This document shows positions 1 to 7,160 of a stretch of 11,297 nucleotides of DNA, one piece after another. The stretch comes from Planctomycetaceae bacterium (GTDB lineage: Bacteria > Planctomycetota > Planctomycetia > Pirellulales > Thermoguttaceae). A model generated the notes under the pieces. The model ran no database searches and had not been told where the DNA came from. It worked only from the letters and a program-made list of their open reading frames with translations. Every line of letters begins with the position of its first letter. Within the stretch, counting starts at the first letter, position 1. The stretch is from the NCBI GenBank assembly GCA_009783865.1, contig WRCR01000090.1, positions 1 to 11,297 of the forward strand, written 5' to 3'. A program made the translations under genes and the position numbers.

Positions 1-252
1 AATGCTCCTTCCTGCACCAATGTTGATACTGACGGTACAGGAACGTGGGGAGTTTGGGCTCCGTCGAGTTTCCACAGCGGCGGTGTGAACTGCGGCTTGG
101 TTGACGGCAGTGTGCGGTTTATTTCGGATACGGTCAACAACACGACAGCCGGTTTGGATGCATCCCCAACGGAGAAGTCCGCCGGCAAGTCCGAATTCGG
201 TGTTTGGGGTGCATACGGCAGCATTGACGGCGGCGAAAGCACAACGCTGTAA
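1..252 (+). CDS. DUF1559 pseudopilin-like protein, C-terminal fragment
   Basis: This is the last 83 residues of a gene that begins outside the window, in frame 1 and ending at TAA 250-252. It carries the H-X9-DG signature of DUF1559 proteins: His at codon 25 (nt 73-75), nine residues, then Asp-Gly, followed by SVRFIS. It ends with the usual FGVWGAYGSIDGGE-type tail. Proteins of this family normally start with a type IV pilin-like prepilin cleavage site and hydrophobic helix and are thought to be exported to the envelope; that N-terminus is not visible here. Their function is unknown. The family is strongly expanded in Planctomycetota, which is the main taxonomic clue in the window. The family call is seen directly in the sequence; the localisation is family knowledge. 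Confidence 0.93.
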   Translation, partial: NAPSCTNVDTDGTGTWGVWAPSSFHSGGVNCGLVDGSVRFISDTVNNTTAGLDASPTEKSAGKSEFGVWGAYGSIDGGESTTL

Positions 253-267
253 TAGTAAAAACCTTCC

Positions 268-296
268 TTGACGAAAAATCCGATTTTTCTTATTAT
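268..296 (+). promoter_or_regulatory. Sigma70-type promoter of the AsmA-like gene
   Basis: A -35 box TTGACG (268-273) and a -10 box TATTAT (291-296) each match the consensus at five of six positions and are separated by exactly 17 bases. The predicted start near 303 gives a leader of about 30 bases before the ribosome-binding site and start region at 320-332. It lies just after the DUF1559 stop codon, so the AsmA-like gene probably has its own transcription. It was inferred by eye from consensus matches only. Confidence 0.6.
273..289. repeat. Perfect inverted repeat in the promoter spacer
   Basis: GAAAAATC and GATTTTTC flank a single central C, giving a 17-bp palindrome. It occupies almost exactly the space between the -35 and -10 boxes of the promoter at 268-296. 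It could be an operator for a dimeric regulator, or a weak AT-rich terminator hairpin for the DUF1559 gene (7-bp stem, 3-base loop). It has little GC content and only two T residues after the stem in most readings, so a terminator role is less convincing. Confidence 0.45.
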
Positions 297-319
297 TAGC
301 GGGACTTAACCGTTGTTAT

Positions 320-325
320 AAGGAG
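320..325 (+). promoter_or_regulatory. Ribosome-binding site that points to a non-canonical start
   Basis: AAGGAG, preceded by TAT, is a near-ideal Shine-Dalgarno sequence. In the open frame of the following gene it is 6 bases from ATT (332) and 3 bases from CTG (329). No ATG, GTG or TTG lies within reach. The next standard start codon is TTG at 386, about 60 bases away and in the middle of the membrane helix. The site therefore argues for ATT or CTG initiation. Confidence 0.65.
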
Positions 326-331
326 ATTCTG

Positions 332-3300
332 ATTTTAAGAAAGTTTTTCCGGCTTCTCTGGGTTCTCTTCTGCTGGGGACTGCTGTTGTTTGTTGTAGCA
401 GCCGCCGCCGTAGGAGTTTATGTAGTTGTTGTTTTCGATAAACAACTCAAGGACTACGTTCACGCCGAACTCGAAAAACGCTTTGAAGGACTGGATGTCA
501 CCTTCGGTTCAGTTCATCTGGACGAACAAAGAGGAATCTCCATCCGGCACTTTGAATGCTCATTGCCGGTCAGTCCGGGACTGCCGAAACGGAAAATCCT
601 GACGGCGAAAGAACTCTATATCGAATGTCCGGTTTCGCTGTGTACGCTCTACGAATGTAAAATTACAGTCCAGAAAATCATATTGAAGTCGCCATGCTTC
701 CGTCTAACCCGCAATGCAGACGGTCAATTTTCGGAAATCCGATTGCTGTTTCCGCAACACAGCAGCGGCAGCAAACCGCCGCCCATTGAAATTGAGAACG
801 GCACACTGCTCTACGAGGACTTGGCACTGGGAAAGTCCGCTCCACTGCGAATTGACGACATCAATGCCGCAATACTTCCGCCGGAAGAAAACAACGAACC
901 CGTCTTGAGCAACTGGGATAATTCCGCCGATGCAGTGCCGCCGGCTGCGTGGAAATTTGCCGGCAAAGTGCAAAGCAGTTTTGTCCGTCACTTGCTCTTT
1001 CAAGGATATTTCAATCCTGAAGCAGCCGCCGAAACAGAAAACAATCCGTTTCCCGCTTGGGCGATTGCGGCAGATTGCAGGCAACTCGACTATTTACCGG
1101 AACTGCTCGGTTATTGCCGTTTTCAAACTCCGGTCGGTAATAGTCCGCAATGGCAGCGGATCTTGGATTCCAGCCGCGGTTCATTCAATTTTACCTGTCG
1201 GGCTGTTTCCGTACCAGAGTCGCCGCTGGGTTTTCAGTTTGAAATCATCGGCGATTTATCACAGGGAAAAGCGGAACTTCACCAGATACATCGGACGCTT
1301 TCCGATGTCTCCGCAAAATTCTCCGTTTCCGATGACAAGATAATCTTCGAAAAAATAACGGGATTAGCCGATGCCGCAAGATTCGTTTTCAATTATTCAC
1401 AAGACGGCTTTTTACAGGATGGATTTTCACCTGCCATTAAAAATGCTGCATTGAACGCAAACATACGCGGACTGGTCTTCGATGAGGCGTTTGTTGATTT
1501 TCTTTCGCCGTTTTTGAATGAAGAAACGAAAGAATTATTGAATAGATTCAATTTTGCCGGTACGACACATCTTGAAGCACAATTACAATACGGCAACGGT
1601 CACTGGCATCCCGCTTTTTTAGACCTCAAGATTTCGGAACTGGCGTTTTCCTTCAAAGCGTTTCCATATAAATTAGAACGTCTGGGCGGACGGCTGGCAA
1701 TAGACCAGTCGGGGATATTGGCATTTAATTTTGTTTCACGCCTCGAAGAAACAATGCAGACGAAAATTGTTGGAAGATACACGAACATATTCAGCGACCC
1801 GATTGGTCAAACCGAAATCTGGGGACAAGATGTTCCCATCGACAGCAAACTGATGGCGGCACTGCCCGAAGATAACCGGCATGTTGTCAGTACGCTAAAT
1901 CCCGAAGGAAAAATCAATGCGCATCTTGTTATCGGATTGCCTCCCGGCGATGCACCGCTTGATAAGAAATTCAAAATTACGTTGAACGACGTTTCGATGA
2001 AGTACGACAAGTTTCCGTATCCGGTGCAGAAAATTACCGGCTGGCTGAATCTTGACAACGATGAATGGACTTTTGGTAACCTGCAAGGGTCAAACGGCAC
2101 GGCAGTATTTCAGGGCAGCGGTTCTCTCAAGCATGCTGTGTTAGCAAGTACAGTTGTTCCGAATGGTACAACGCAAACAAACGAATTTCAACTGTTGATT
2201 CACGCCGATGATTTTCCCATTAACAGTCAACTGGTTGATGCATTGCCTTCGCAGGAACAGCGGGAACTTCTGACCGGACTGCGGGCAAACGGAAAGATTC
2301 AACTTGACGCAGCGATTCGGTATTTTTCGCATAATAGGCAACTTGATTTAGAATTCAAAGCGGTTCCGGGTGCCGAGTTTTCCATCAAGCCGGACAAGTT
2401 TCCGTATAAGATTGATAATCTGGAAGGCGAGGTGCATTACAAAAACGGAATTGTTTCTTCGGAGCGTTTGGCGGGGAATAACCGCGCAACGAAATTCACT
2501 TCCGGCTTGTATTGCTGGTTCGCACCGTCCGGTCAATGGGAATTGCGGCTGGGCGAAATGTTTCTGGAAAAACTGAATCTGGACAATGAACTGCTCGAAG
2601 CACTTCCGCAACAGATACAGAAAATTGCGGGAGAGTTGCAAATCACGAAGCCGCTGGATGTAAGCGGTACGATACTTCTTTCTAAACCAAGCGAAGATGA
2701 TTCGCTTCTGACGGTATGGAATACGAATGTAATTTTATTTCAAAACAACGTTCAACTTGGTTTTCCGGTCAACAACATCTTCGGCAAGGTACAGTTGTCC
2801 GGTTATTCACAGGACGACGACTGCTGTGTTGCCGGTTATTTGGATTTAGATTCGGCAATGATTCAGACACTTCGGGCAACTTGTCAGACAACGCAGGTAG
2901 CAGGTCCGTTTTTCTACGACGGCAGAAAAAGCAGCAGACATAATAACGGGCAGTCCCCGCTTTATATCGGACAGAAAGCGATGAAGAGCGTTGCGCCGCT
3001 GCCGGAAATACCGCAGTTGCAGGGGTTTCGGCAAATGCCGTGGTTTAATCCTTCGGCAAATGCACATCCGATGCGGGGAGAACTATTTGACGGAAACTGG
3101 TTCTGCGAAGGAGATGTCTATGTCGGAAACAATACCTCGTACAGTATTTCAACGCTGCTGCAAAATGCTTCATTGTCGAAAATCGCTGCCGTGACAGAAC
3201 CGACCGTACGGAAGACCACCGGAACCTTAAGTATGCAGTCGCACTTTTATGGAAACGGACAGAAAATGGAAACGCTTGGCGGACGGGGAAAAATTGAAAT

Positions 3301-3697
3301 CCGAAATGCCAATATCTATGACGCACCGGTGATGGTGCAGTTGCTCCGTGAATTGAGTATCCGGCAGACCGACTCTAATGCAGGTGCGTTTCGTTCTATC
3401 GATGTCAACTTTGGTGTTCAGGGCAACCGCGTGATTCTCGACACGCTGATTTTTGAAGGCGATGTATTGAGTTTAACCGGCAGCGGAGAAATGCGGCTCG
3501 ATAACCGCAATGTTAATCTCATAATGAAGACACGGCTCGGCAATCGAAGAACGCAGATACCGCTTGTCAGCGACATTCTTGGCAGCGCAGGCGACCAGTT
3601 AGTTCAACTGAGCATCGAGGGACCGCTGACATCGCCGACAGTCCGCCGGGTAGTACTGCCGGAGATTCAAAAAGCGATTCAACAGATACAGGAATGA
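332..3697 (+). CDS. AsmA/TamB-like envelope protein with internal repeats
   Basis: A large protein (1121 residues from 332) with a short basic N-terminus (LRKFFR), one long hydrophobic helix (nt 350-440) and a large, probably periplasmic, beta-rich region. The last 150 or so residues match the AsmA-like C-terminal domain pattern: GGRGKIEIRNANIYDAPV, a LTGSGEMRLDNRNVNL stretch, then PLTSPTVRRV. AsmA, TamB and YhdP family proteins are bridge-like and have been tied to phospholipid transport and outer-membrane homeostasis; that role is inferred here. Four diverged repeats of about 120 residues, each with a FPY or FPV core, occur at nt 1658, 2009, 2396 and 2759. The start is unusual: the frame is open from 272, but the ribosome-binding site points to ATT 332 (or CTG 329). 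Starting at TTG 386 would remove the basic residues and half the membrane helix. The gene converges on the membrane-protein gene with a 21-base gap. Confidence 0.8.
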   Translation: MLRKFFRLLWVLFCWGLLLFVVAAAAVGVYVVVVFDKQLKDYVHAELEKRFEGLDVTFGSVHLDEQRGISIRHFECSLPVSPGLPKRKILTAKELYIECPVSLCTLYECKITVQKIILKSPCFRLTRNADGQFSEIRLLFPQHSSGSKPPPIEIENGTLLYEDLALGKSAPLRIDDINAAILPPEENNEPVLSNWDNSADAVPPAAWKFAGKVQSSFVRHLLFQGYFNPEAAAETENNPFPAWAIAADCRQLDYLPELLGYCRFQTPVGNSPQWQRILDSSRGSFNFTCRAVSVPESPLGFQFEIIGDLSQGKAELHQIHRTLSDVSAKFSVSDDKIIFEKITGLADAARFVFNYSQDGFLQDGFSPAIKNAALNANIRGLVFDEAFVDFLSPFLNEETKELLNRFNFAGTTHLEAQLQYGNGHWHPAFLDLKISELAFSFKAFPYKLERLGGRLAIDQSGILAFNFVSRLEETMQTKIVGRYTNIFSDPIGQTEIWGQDVPIDSKLMAALPEDNRHVVSTLNPEGKINAHLVIGLPPGDAPLDKKFKITLNDVSMKYDKFPYPVQKITGWLNLDNDEWTFGNLQGSNGTAVFQGSGSLKHAVLASTVVPNGTTQTNEFQLLIHADDFPINSQLVDALPSQEQRELLTGLRANGKIQLDAAIRYFSHNRQLDLEFKAVPGAEFSIKPDKFPYKIDNLEGEVHYKNGIVSSERLAGNNRATKFTSGLYCWFAPSGQWELRLGEMFLEKLNLDNELLEALPQQIQKIAGELQITKPLDVSGTILLSKPSEDDSLLTVWNTNVILFQNNVQLGFPVNNIFGKVQLSGYSQDDDCCVAGYLDLDSAMIQTLRATCQTTQVAGPFFYDGRKSSRHNNGQSPLYIGQKAMKSVAPLPEIPQLQGFRQMPWFNPSANAHPMRGELFDGNWFCEGDVYVGNNTSYSISTLLQNASLSKIAAVTEPTVRKTTGTLSMQSHFYGNGQKMETLGGRGKIEIRNANIYDAPVMVQLLRELSIRQTDSNAGAFRSIDVNFGVQGNRVILDTLIFEGDVLSLTGSGEMRLDNRNVNLIMKTRLGNRRTQIPLVSDILGSAGDQLVQLSIEGPLTSPTVRRVVLPEIQKAIQQIQE

Positions 3698-3718
3698 CGC
3701 GGTTAACATATCACCAAT

Positions 3719-5617
3719 TTATCTAACAATCGGCAGCGCACGAAATTCGGCACTGCGTATTATGTACTCTGCCGGAAGCGGGAAAATATACTGATATTCA
3801 TCTTCTATTCCGTGCAGGAGAGTCCGTTGAAAGTTCTCTATCGGCTTGCGGCGGGAAGGCAATTTTGCGTTCCGTCCTTTACCGAAGATATCAAGCGCAA
3901 TGTCCGCCCGGCTCGGATGTTCAAGCAAGTCCCCGCGAACTGAAAACGGTATGCCGGTATCAGGACAATGATAGATAAAAAACCGCTTGCCGGCGGTACA
4001 GTGATATAACTCAAGACGGGCAACGGCTATACAGCCAGCCGGTACTTCGATGCTGCGGAATACAAGAGAAGCGTTGCTGGCGAACGCTTTGATTTTCAAT
4101 CCGTCTTCAACTTCATCTGACAGTTCAGCACTAAATAGAACGGCATCGTCTTTACGCAGCGGTTCAAACTTGCGGATAACCTGTAAGTCCTCGAAGGTAT
4201 AAAGAGGATGGATTACACGAAGAACTCCCAAGCGGCTGCCGATGATATTGTCTTCGAGGTTTGGAACATCGGAAAAACCGTTGAAGTCGAAACAAATGGG
4301 AAAGAAATCGTCTAAAACGGTCCCGCGGATAATATCGGCGTAATGACTTGCCCAAAGTTCACTTACAATTTTGTCGCGGATAAGTGAATAGTTTGTGCTG
4401 CCGCCAATGTTGATAATGCCGAGAAAAAGACAGACCGCCATGCCGCTGAGCAGAATTCGTTTTAGATATTCGGAAGCATATATTGTAAAAATGAAGAAGA
4501 GAAAAATCTGCGCGCTGATACAATGCGTGACCAAACGCGGTGCCGCCATGTTAATAATTCCAACGTTGTTTCTCCCCCAGGCGACACTGCCGATGAGCAA
4601 CCCGCTGCCGAACAAAAGAAAGAATAAAACGGCAAGTTGTCTTCGCTCTTCGGGAAAACGATAGAACCTCGCAACAAGAAGAAATACCGCCGCCGCAAGC
4701 GTTACAAGCATGAAAATGAAAGCGGCGGTGTAATGCAAGTTGAACGGATACATCGGACCGAGCAAAGAACACCCGAAGAGACGAAATGAAGTCAGCAATG
4801 CCGGTAAAACACCCAATGAATTCATTTCTTCGTGAGGTTCGTAATCCAGCATAAGAGCGAGTACAGCACCGGCATAACATAATATCCCGAACAACAAAAT
4901 TATTTTGTTGAAAACGGGTATCGCGGCAATCGGATTTGCATGTCTCATTACCTTCGGCGGAAAACAGTGCAGGAGTATTGCCGCTGCAAGACAGCCGCCG
5001 GTAAAAATATGACCAGCATTGCACAGCGGAAGTGCAGCGACCGATGCCGCAAGCAAAAGTGAACGGAATGTATCCGTCCGCTGTTTGTGAACGGCGTAAA
5101 TCAGTTGACTTCCGGCAATAATGAAAATTGCAGCGGGCAGTATATTCCAGCCCTGAAACGCCTGCCGCAGGTTTTCAAATTGAAAGGTCGGCGTGAGAAG
5201 CAATGCCGGAAAAAACAAGTCGAAACAAGACAACCTGCCTCGGACTTCTTTTGCTGTCCAGAGACAGGAAATAGTTGCAAGCAGCAGCCAGCAATAATTG
5301 GTGGCGCACATATAAGGTTCACGCGTGCTGAATAAGTACGCCGTAAAAAGATACCAGAGTTTTGTTAATACGAGGCGGTGAAAACCAAACTGTTCCCAGA
5401 GAAAATCGAAGTCGAGCGGACGCTGACCGGCAAGAACTTCAACGTAAATTATTGCATCAATGCACGGAAACGGCATCGCATTTGCACGAATCCAAGAAAT
5501 ACCGGAAGCGAAAATTAACAGCGTAACGGCGTAAAGAAAATAAGTACGCCATGCTTCGGAATCTATCCGTTCTTGAGTAAATAATGAACGTATTCGTGAA
5601 AGCAAGGTGTGTATCAT
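3719..5617 (-). CDS. Polytopic membrane protein, GT-C glycosyltransferase-like
   Basis: A 632-residue protein with about 11-12 hydrophobic segments spread over residues 25-415, then a soluble C-terminal part of about 200 residues. After the first membrane segment there is an acidic residue in a loop (D54) and a FLWEQFGFHRLVLTKLW stretch (residues 72-88). This resembles the 'W-x-x-H-x-x-HR' loop of uncharacterised bacterial membrane proteins related to GT-C enzymes, which use polyprenyl-phosphate sugars. The assignment is by architecture, not by a diagnostic motif. The ATG is 2 nt after the stop codon of the upstream glycosyltransferase-methyltransferase gene, and no strong ribosome-binding site is visible, so translational coupling is likely. 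It may use the lipid-linked sugar made by that upstream enzyme. A polymerase or flippase-like role cannot be excluded. Confidence 0.7.
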   Translation of the reverse strand: MIHTLLSRIRSLFTQERIDSEAWRTYFLYAVTLLIFASGISWIRANAMPFPCIDAIIYVEVLAGQRPLDFDFLWEQFGFHRLVLTKLWYLFTAYLFSTREPYMCATNYCWLLLATISCLWTAKEVRGRLSCFDLFFPALLLTPTFQFENLRQAFQGWNILPAAIFIIAGSQLIYAVHKQRTDTFRSLLLAASVAALPLCNAGHIFTGGCLAAAILLHCFPPKVMRHANPIAAIPVFNKIILLFGILCYAGAVLALMLDYEPHEEMNSLGVLPALLTSFRLFGCSLLGPMYPFNLHYTAAFIFMLVTLAAAVFLLVARFYRFPEERRQLAVLFFLLFGSGLLIGSVAWGRNNVGIINMAAPRLVTHCISAQIFLFFIFTIYASEYLKRILLSGMAVCLFLGIINIGGSTNYSLIRDKIVSELWASHYADIIRGTVLDDFFPICFDFNGFSDVPNLEDNIIGSRLGVLRVIHPLYTFEDLQVIRKFEPLRKDDAVLFSAELSDEVEDGLKIKAFASNASLVFRSIEVPAGCIAVARLELYHCTAGKRFFIYHCPDTGIPFSVRGDLLEHPSRADIALDIFGKGRNAKLPSRRKPIENFQRTLLHGIEDEYQYIFPLPAEYIIRSAEFRALPIVR

Positions 5618-5619
5618 AA

Positions 5620-7071
5620 CTAAATTCCGCTGACATTATTTTCATTTTCCGGTGTCTCATTGTTTTCGGCAACGATGAACAGATTCGCACCCGGCAGCGG
5701 AAGAAAACGTTCTATAAAAGACATGAACGGAATCAACATGTTATAAAATTTCAGTTGAAATTTGTTCATTTTCTTTCTGCGAAGCAAAACGAAATTGATA
5801 TACCAGCCGGGAATTGACAGCGCATTAAAAGAACGGCAAACGGTTATGCGGTACCCCGCTGTGCGCATCTTTTCTTTTATCTCCCGTTTTGTATAACGGC
5901 GGTAATGTCCGACGGTCGTGTCAATCGTTCCGTACAACCAAGGATGCTGCGGCAGAACCAGAATCAGCCGCCCTTTCGGTTCTAATAATTGCTGAACATT
6001 TTTTAATGCCTGAACATCATCTTCAATATGTTCCAGCACGCTGAACATAACGACGGAATCAAACTTCTCCGCGTTTGACAATGCGGAAACCTGCTCTTCC
6101 GATTCTGCGTCCAGTTGACAAATCTTAACCGTTTGATTGCCGTCATAATGATTAAGCAAGGTTTTCACTGCCGCCGCATCCTTGTCGGTCAGCATCAATG
6201 TTTCCCGCTGCGGCAAATACTTGGCAACAGTGCCGATGCCGGAACCGATTTCGAGTATCCGGCTGCCGAGAAACGGAGATGCTAAATTGGTCATCCACTT
6301 GGTATAGCGGTGAACGTTTTGCATGGAGTTCAAAACGGAATGTCCGCACTCTTCGGTATAACAATCGTCAATAAAAGTGTATTTCAGAATTGTTGCGATT
6401 GCGCTAACGCCGTCTTTCCAGCCGATTTTTTTTCCTTCGAGATAACTGCGTCCGTGATAACTGATAGGGACTTCATAAACAACGGCATTGCGGCGGGAAA
6501 TTTTCGCCGTGATTTCCGGCTCGATTCCGAATCGGTTGGAACGAATCGGAATCGATTTGAGCAGTTCCGTCCGAAACACTTTGTAGCAGGTCTCCATGTC
6601 GGTTAAGTCGAGACCGGTTGTCCAGTTGGAAAGATGCGTCAGAAACATATTTCCGAGTTTATGATGATAAAACACAACCCGCTTCATGTCGCGGATAATG
6701 AATCGGGAGCCGTAGACGACATCTGCTCTGCCTTCGAGAATAGGGCGCAGCAAAGCGGGATAATCGGCGGGGTCGTATTCCAAGTCAGCATCTTGAAAGA
6801 GTGCAATATCGCCGGTACATTCCTGCACAGCGCGGGCAATTGCCGCTCCTTTTCCTTGATTTTTCGTCTGGTGAAAGAGCCGGATTTCGGGATATTCCGT
6901 TTGAAGTTGTTCCAGCACCGCCGGTGTCCGGTCGGTGGAAGCGTCATTGACGATGACGAGTTCTTTTTCGTCAATTCCCGGTATATTTTGCGCAATAACT
7001 CGTTCAACAATCCGGCGTATGTAGGATTGTTCGTTATAAACCGGTATTAGAATTGAAAGTTTTTTGGGCAT
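5620..7071 (-). CDS. Bifunctional family 2 glycosyltransferase / SAM methyltransferase
   Basis: A 483-residue two-domain protein. Residues 5-230 form a GT-A fold of the dolichol-phosphate mannosyltransferase type: LSILIPVYNE, nucleotide-binding D43 in IVNDASTDRT, the DXD metal site D94-A-D96 and VVYGSRF (118-124). A class I methyltransferase follows from about 250: motif I EIGSGIG (274-280), acidic D296 after strand 2, FDSVVMFSVLEHIEDD (337-352) and GHYRRY (388-393). Such fusions are known in bacteria; the expected activity is sugar transfer to polyprenyl phosphate plus methylation of a related acceptor, but the substrates are unknown. Start M at 7071 is chosen because it sits immediately before the first beta strand. 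An upstream ATG at 7188 would overlap fumC by 28 bases and add an unrelated 39-residue tail. The gene is followed 2 nt later by the GT-C-like membrane protein. Confidence 0.88.
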   Translation of the reverse strand: MPKKLSILIPVYNEQSYIRRIVERVIAQNIPGIDEKELVIVNDASTDRTPAVLEQLQTEYPEIRLFHQTKNQGKGAAIARAVQECTGDIALFQDADLEYDPADYPALLRPILEGRADVVYGSRFIIRDMKRVVFYHHKLGNMFLTHLSNWTTGLDLTDMETCYKVFRTELLKSIPIRSNRFGIEPEITAKISRRNAVVYEVPISYHGRSYLEGKKIGWKDGVSAIATILKYTFIDDCYTEECGHSVLNSMQNVHRYTKWMTNLASPFLGSRILEIGSGIGTVAKYLPQRETLMLTDKDAAAVKTLLNHYDGNQTVKICQLDAESEEQVSALSNAEKFDSVVMFSVLEHIEDDVQALKNVQQLLEPKGRLILVLPQHPWLYGTIDTTVGHYRRYTKREIKEKMRTAGYRITVCRSFNALSIPGWYINFVLLRRKKMNKFQLKFYNMLIPFMSFIERFLPLPGANLFIVAENNETPENENNVSGI

Positions 7072-7137
7072 AGTTGGAACGATGTAAATAGTTCCGCCAT
7101 AGTTTATCAAATACGGGGGAAATTGCAATACATCAGT

Positions 7138-7153
7138 GCAATCGGTCGATTGC
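7138..7153 (-). terminator. Hairpin just after fumC
   Basis: GCAATC and GATTGC form a perfect 6-bp stem with a 4-base loop, 7 bases beyond the fumC stop codon. No T-run follows on the minus strand, so it is a weak terminator candidate at best. It may instead mark an mRNA processing or stability element between fumC and the glycosyltransferase gene, which are separated by 89 bases. Confidence 0.25.
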
Positions 7154-7160
7154 GCCTCTG

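Noticed and set aside
386..388. TTG as start of the AsmA-like gene
   Set aside because: It lies in the middle of the hydrophobic helix, lacks a ribosome-binding site and removes the basic anchor residues; the Shine-Dalgarno at 320-325 points to 329-332.
4551..5024. 157-codon alternative frame within the membrane-protein gene
   Set aside because: It is an out-of-frame shadow with Cys/Arg/Ser-rich composition and no coding features; the 632-residue frame has regular membrane segments.
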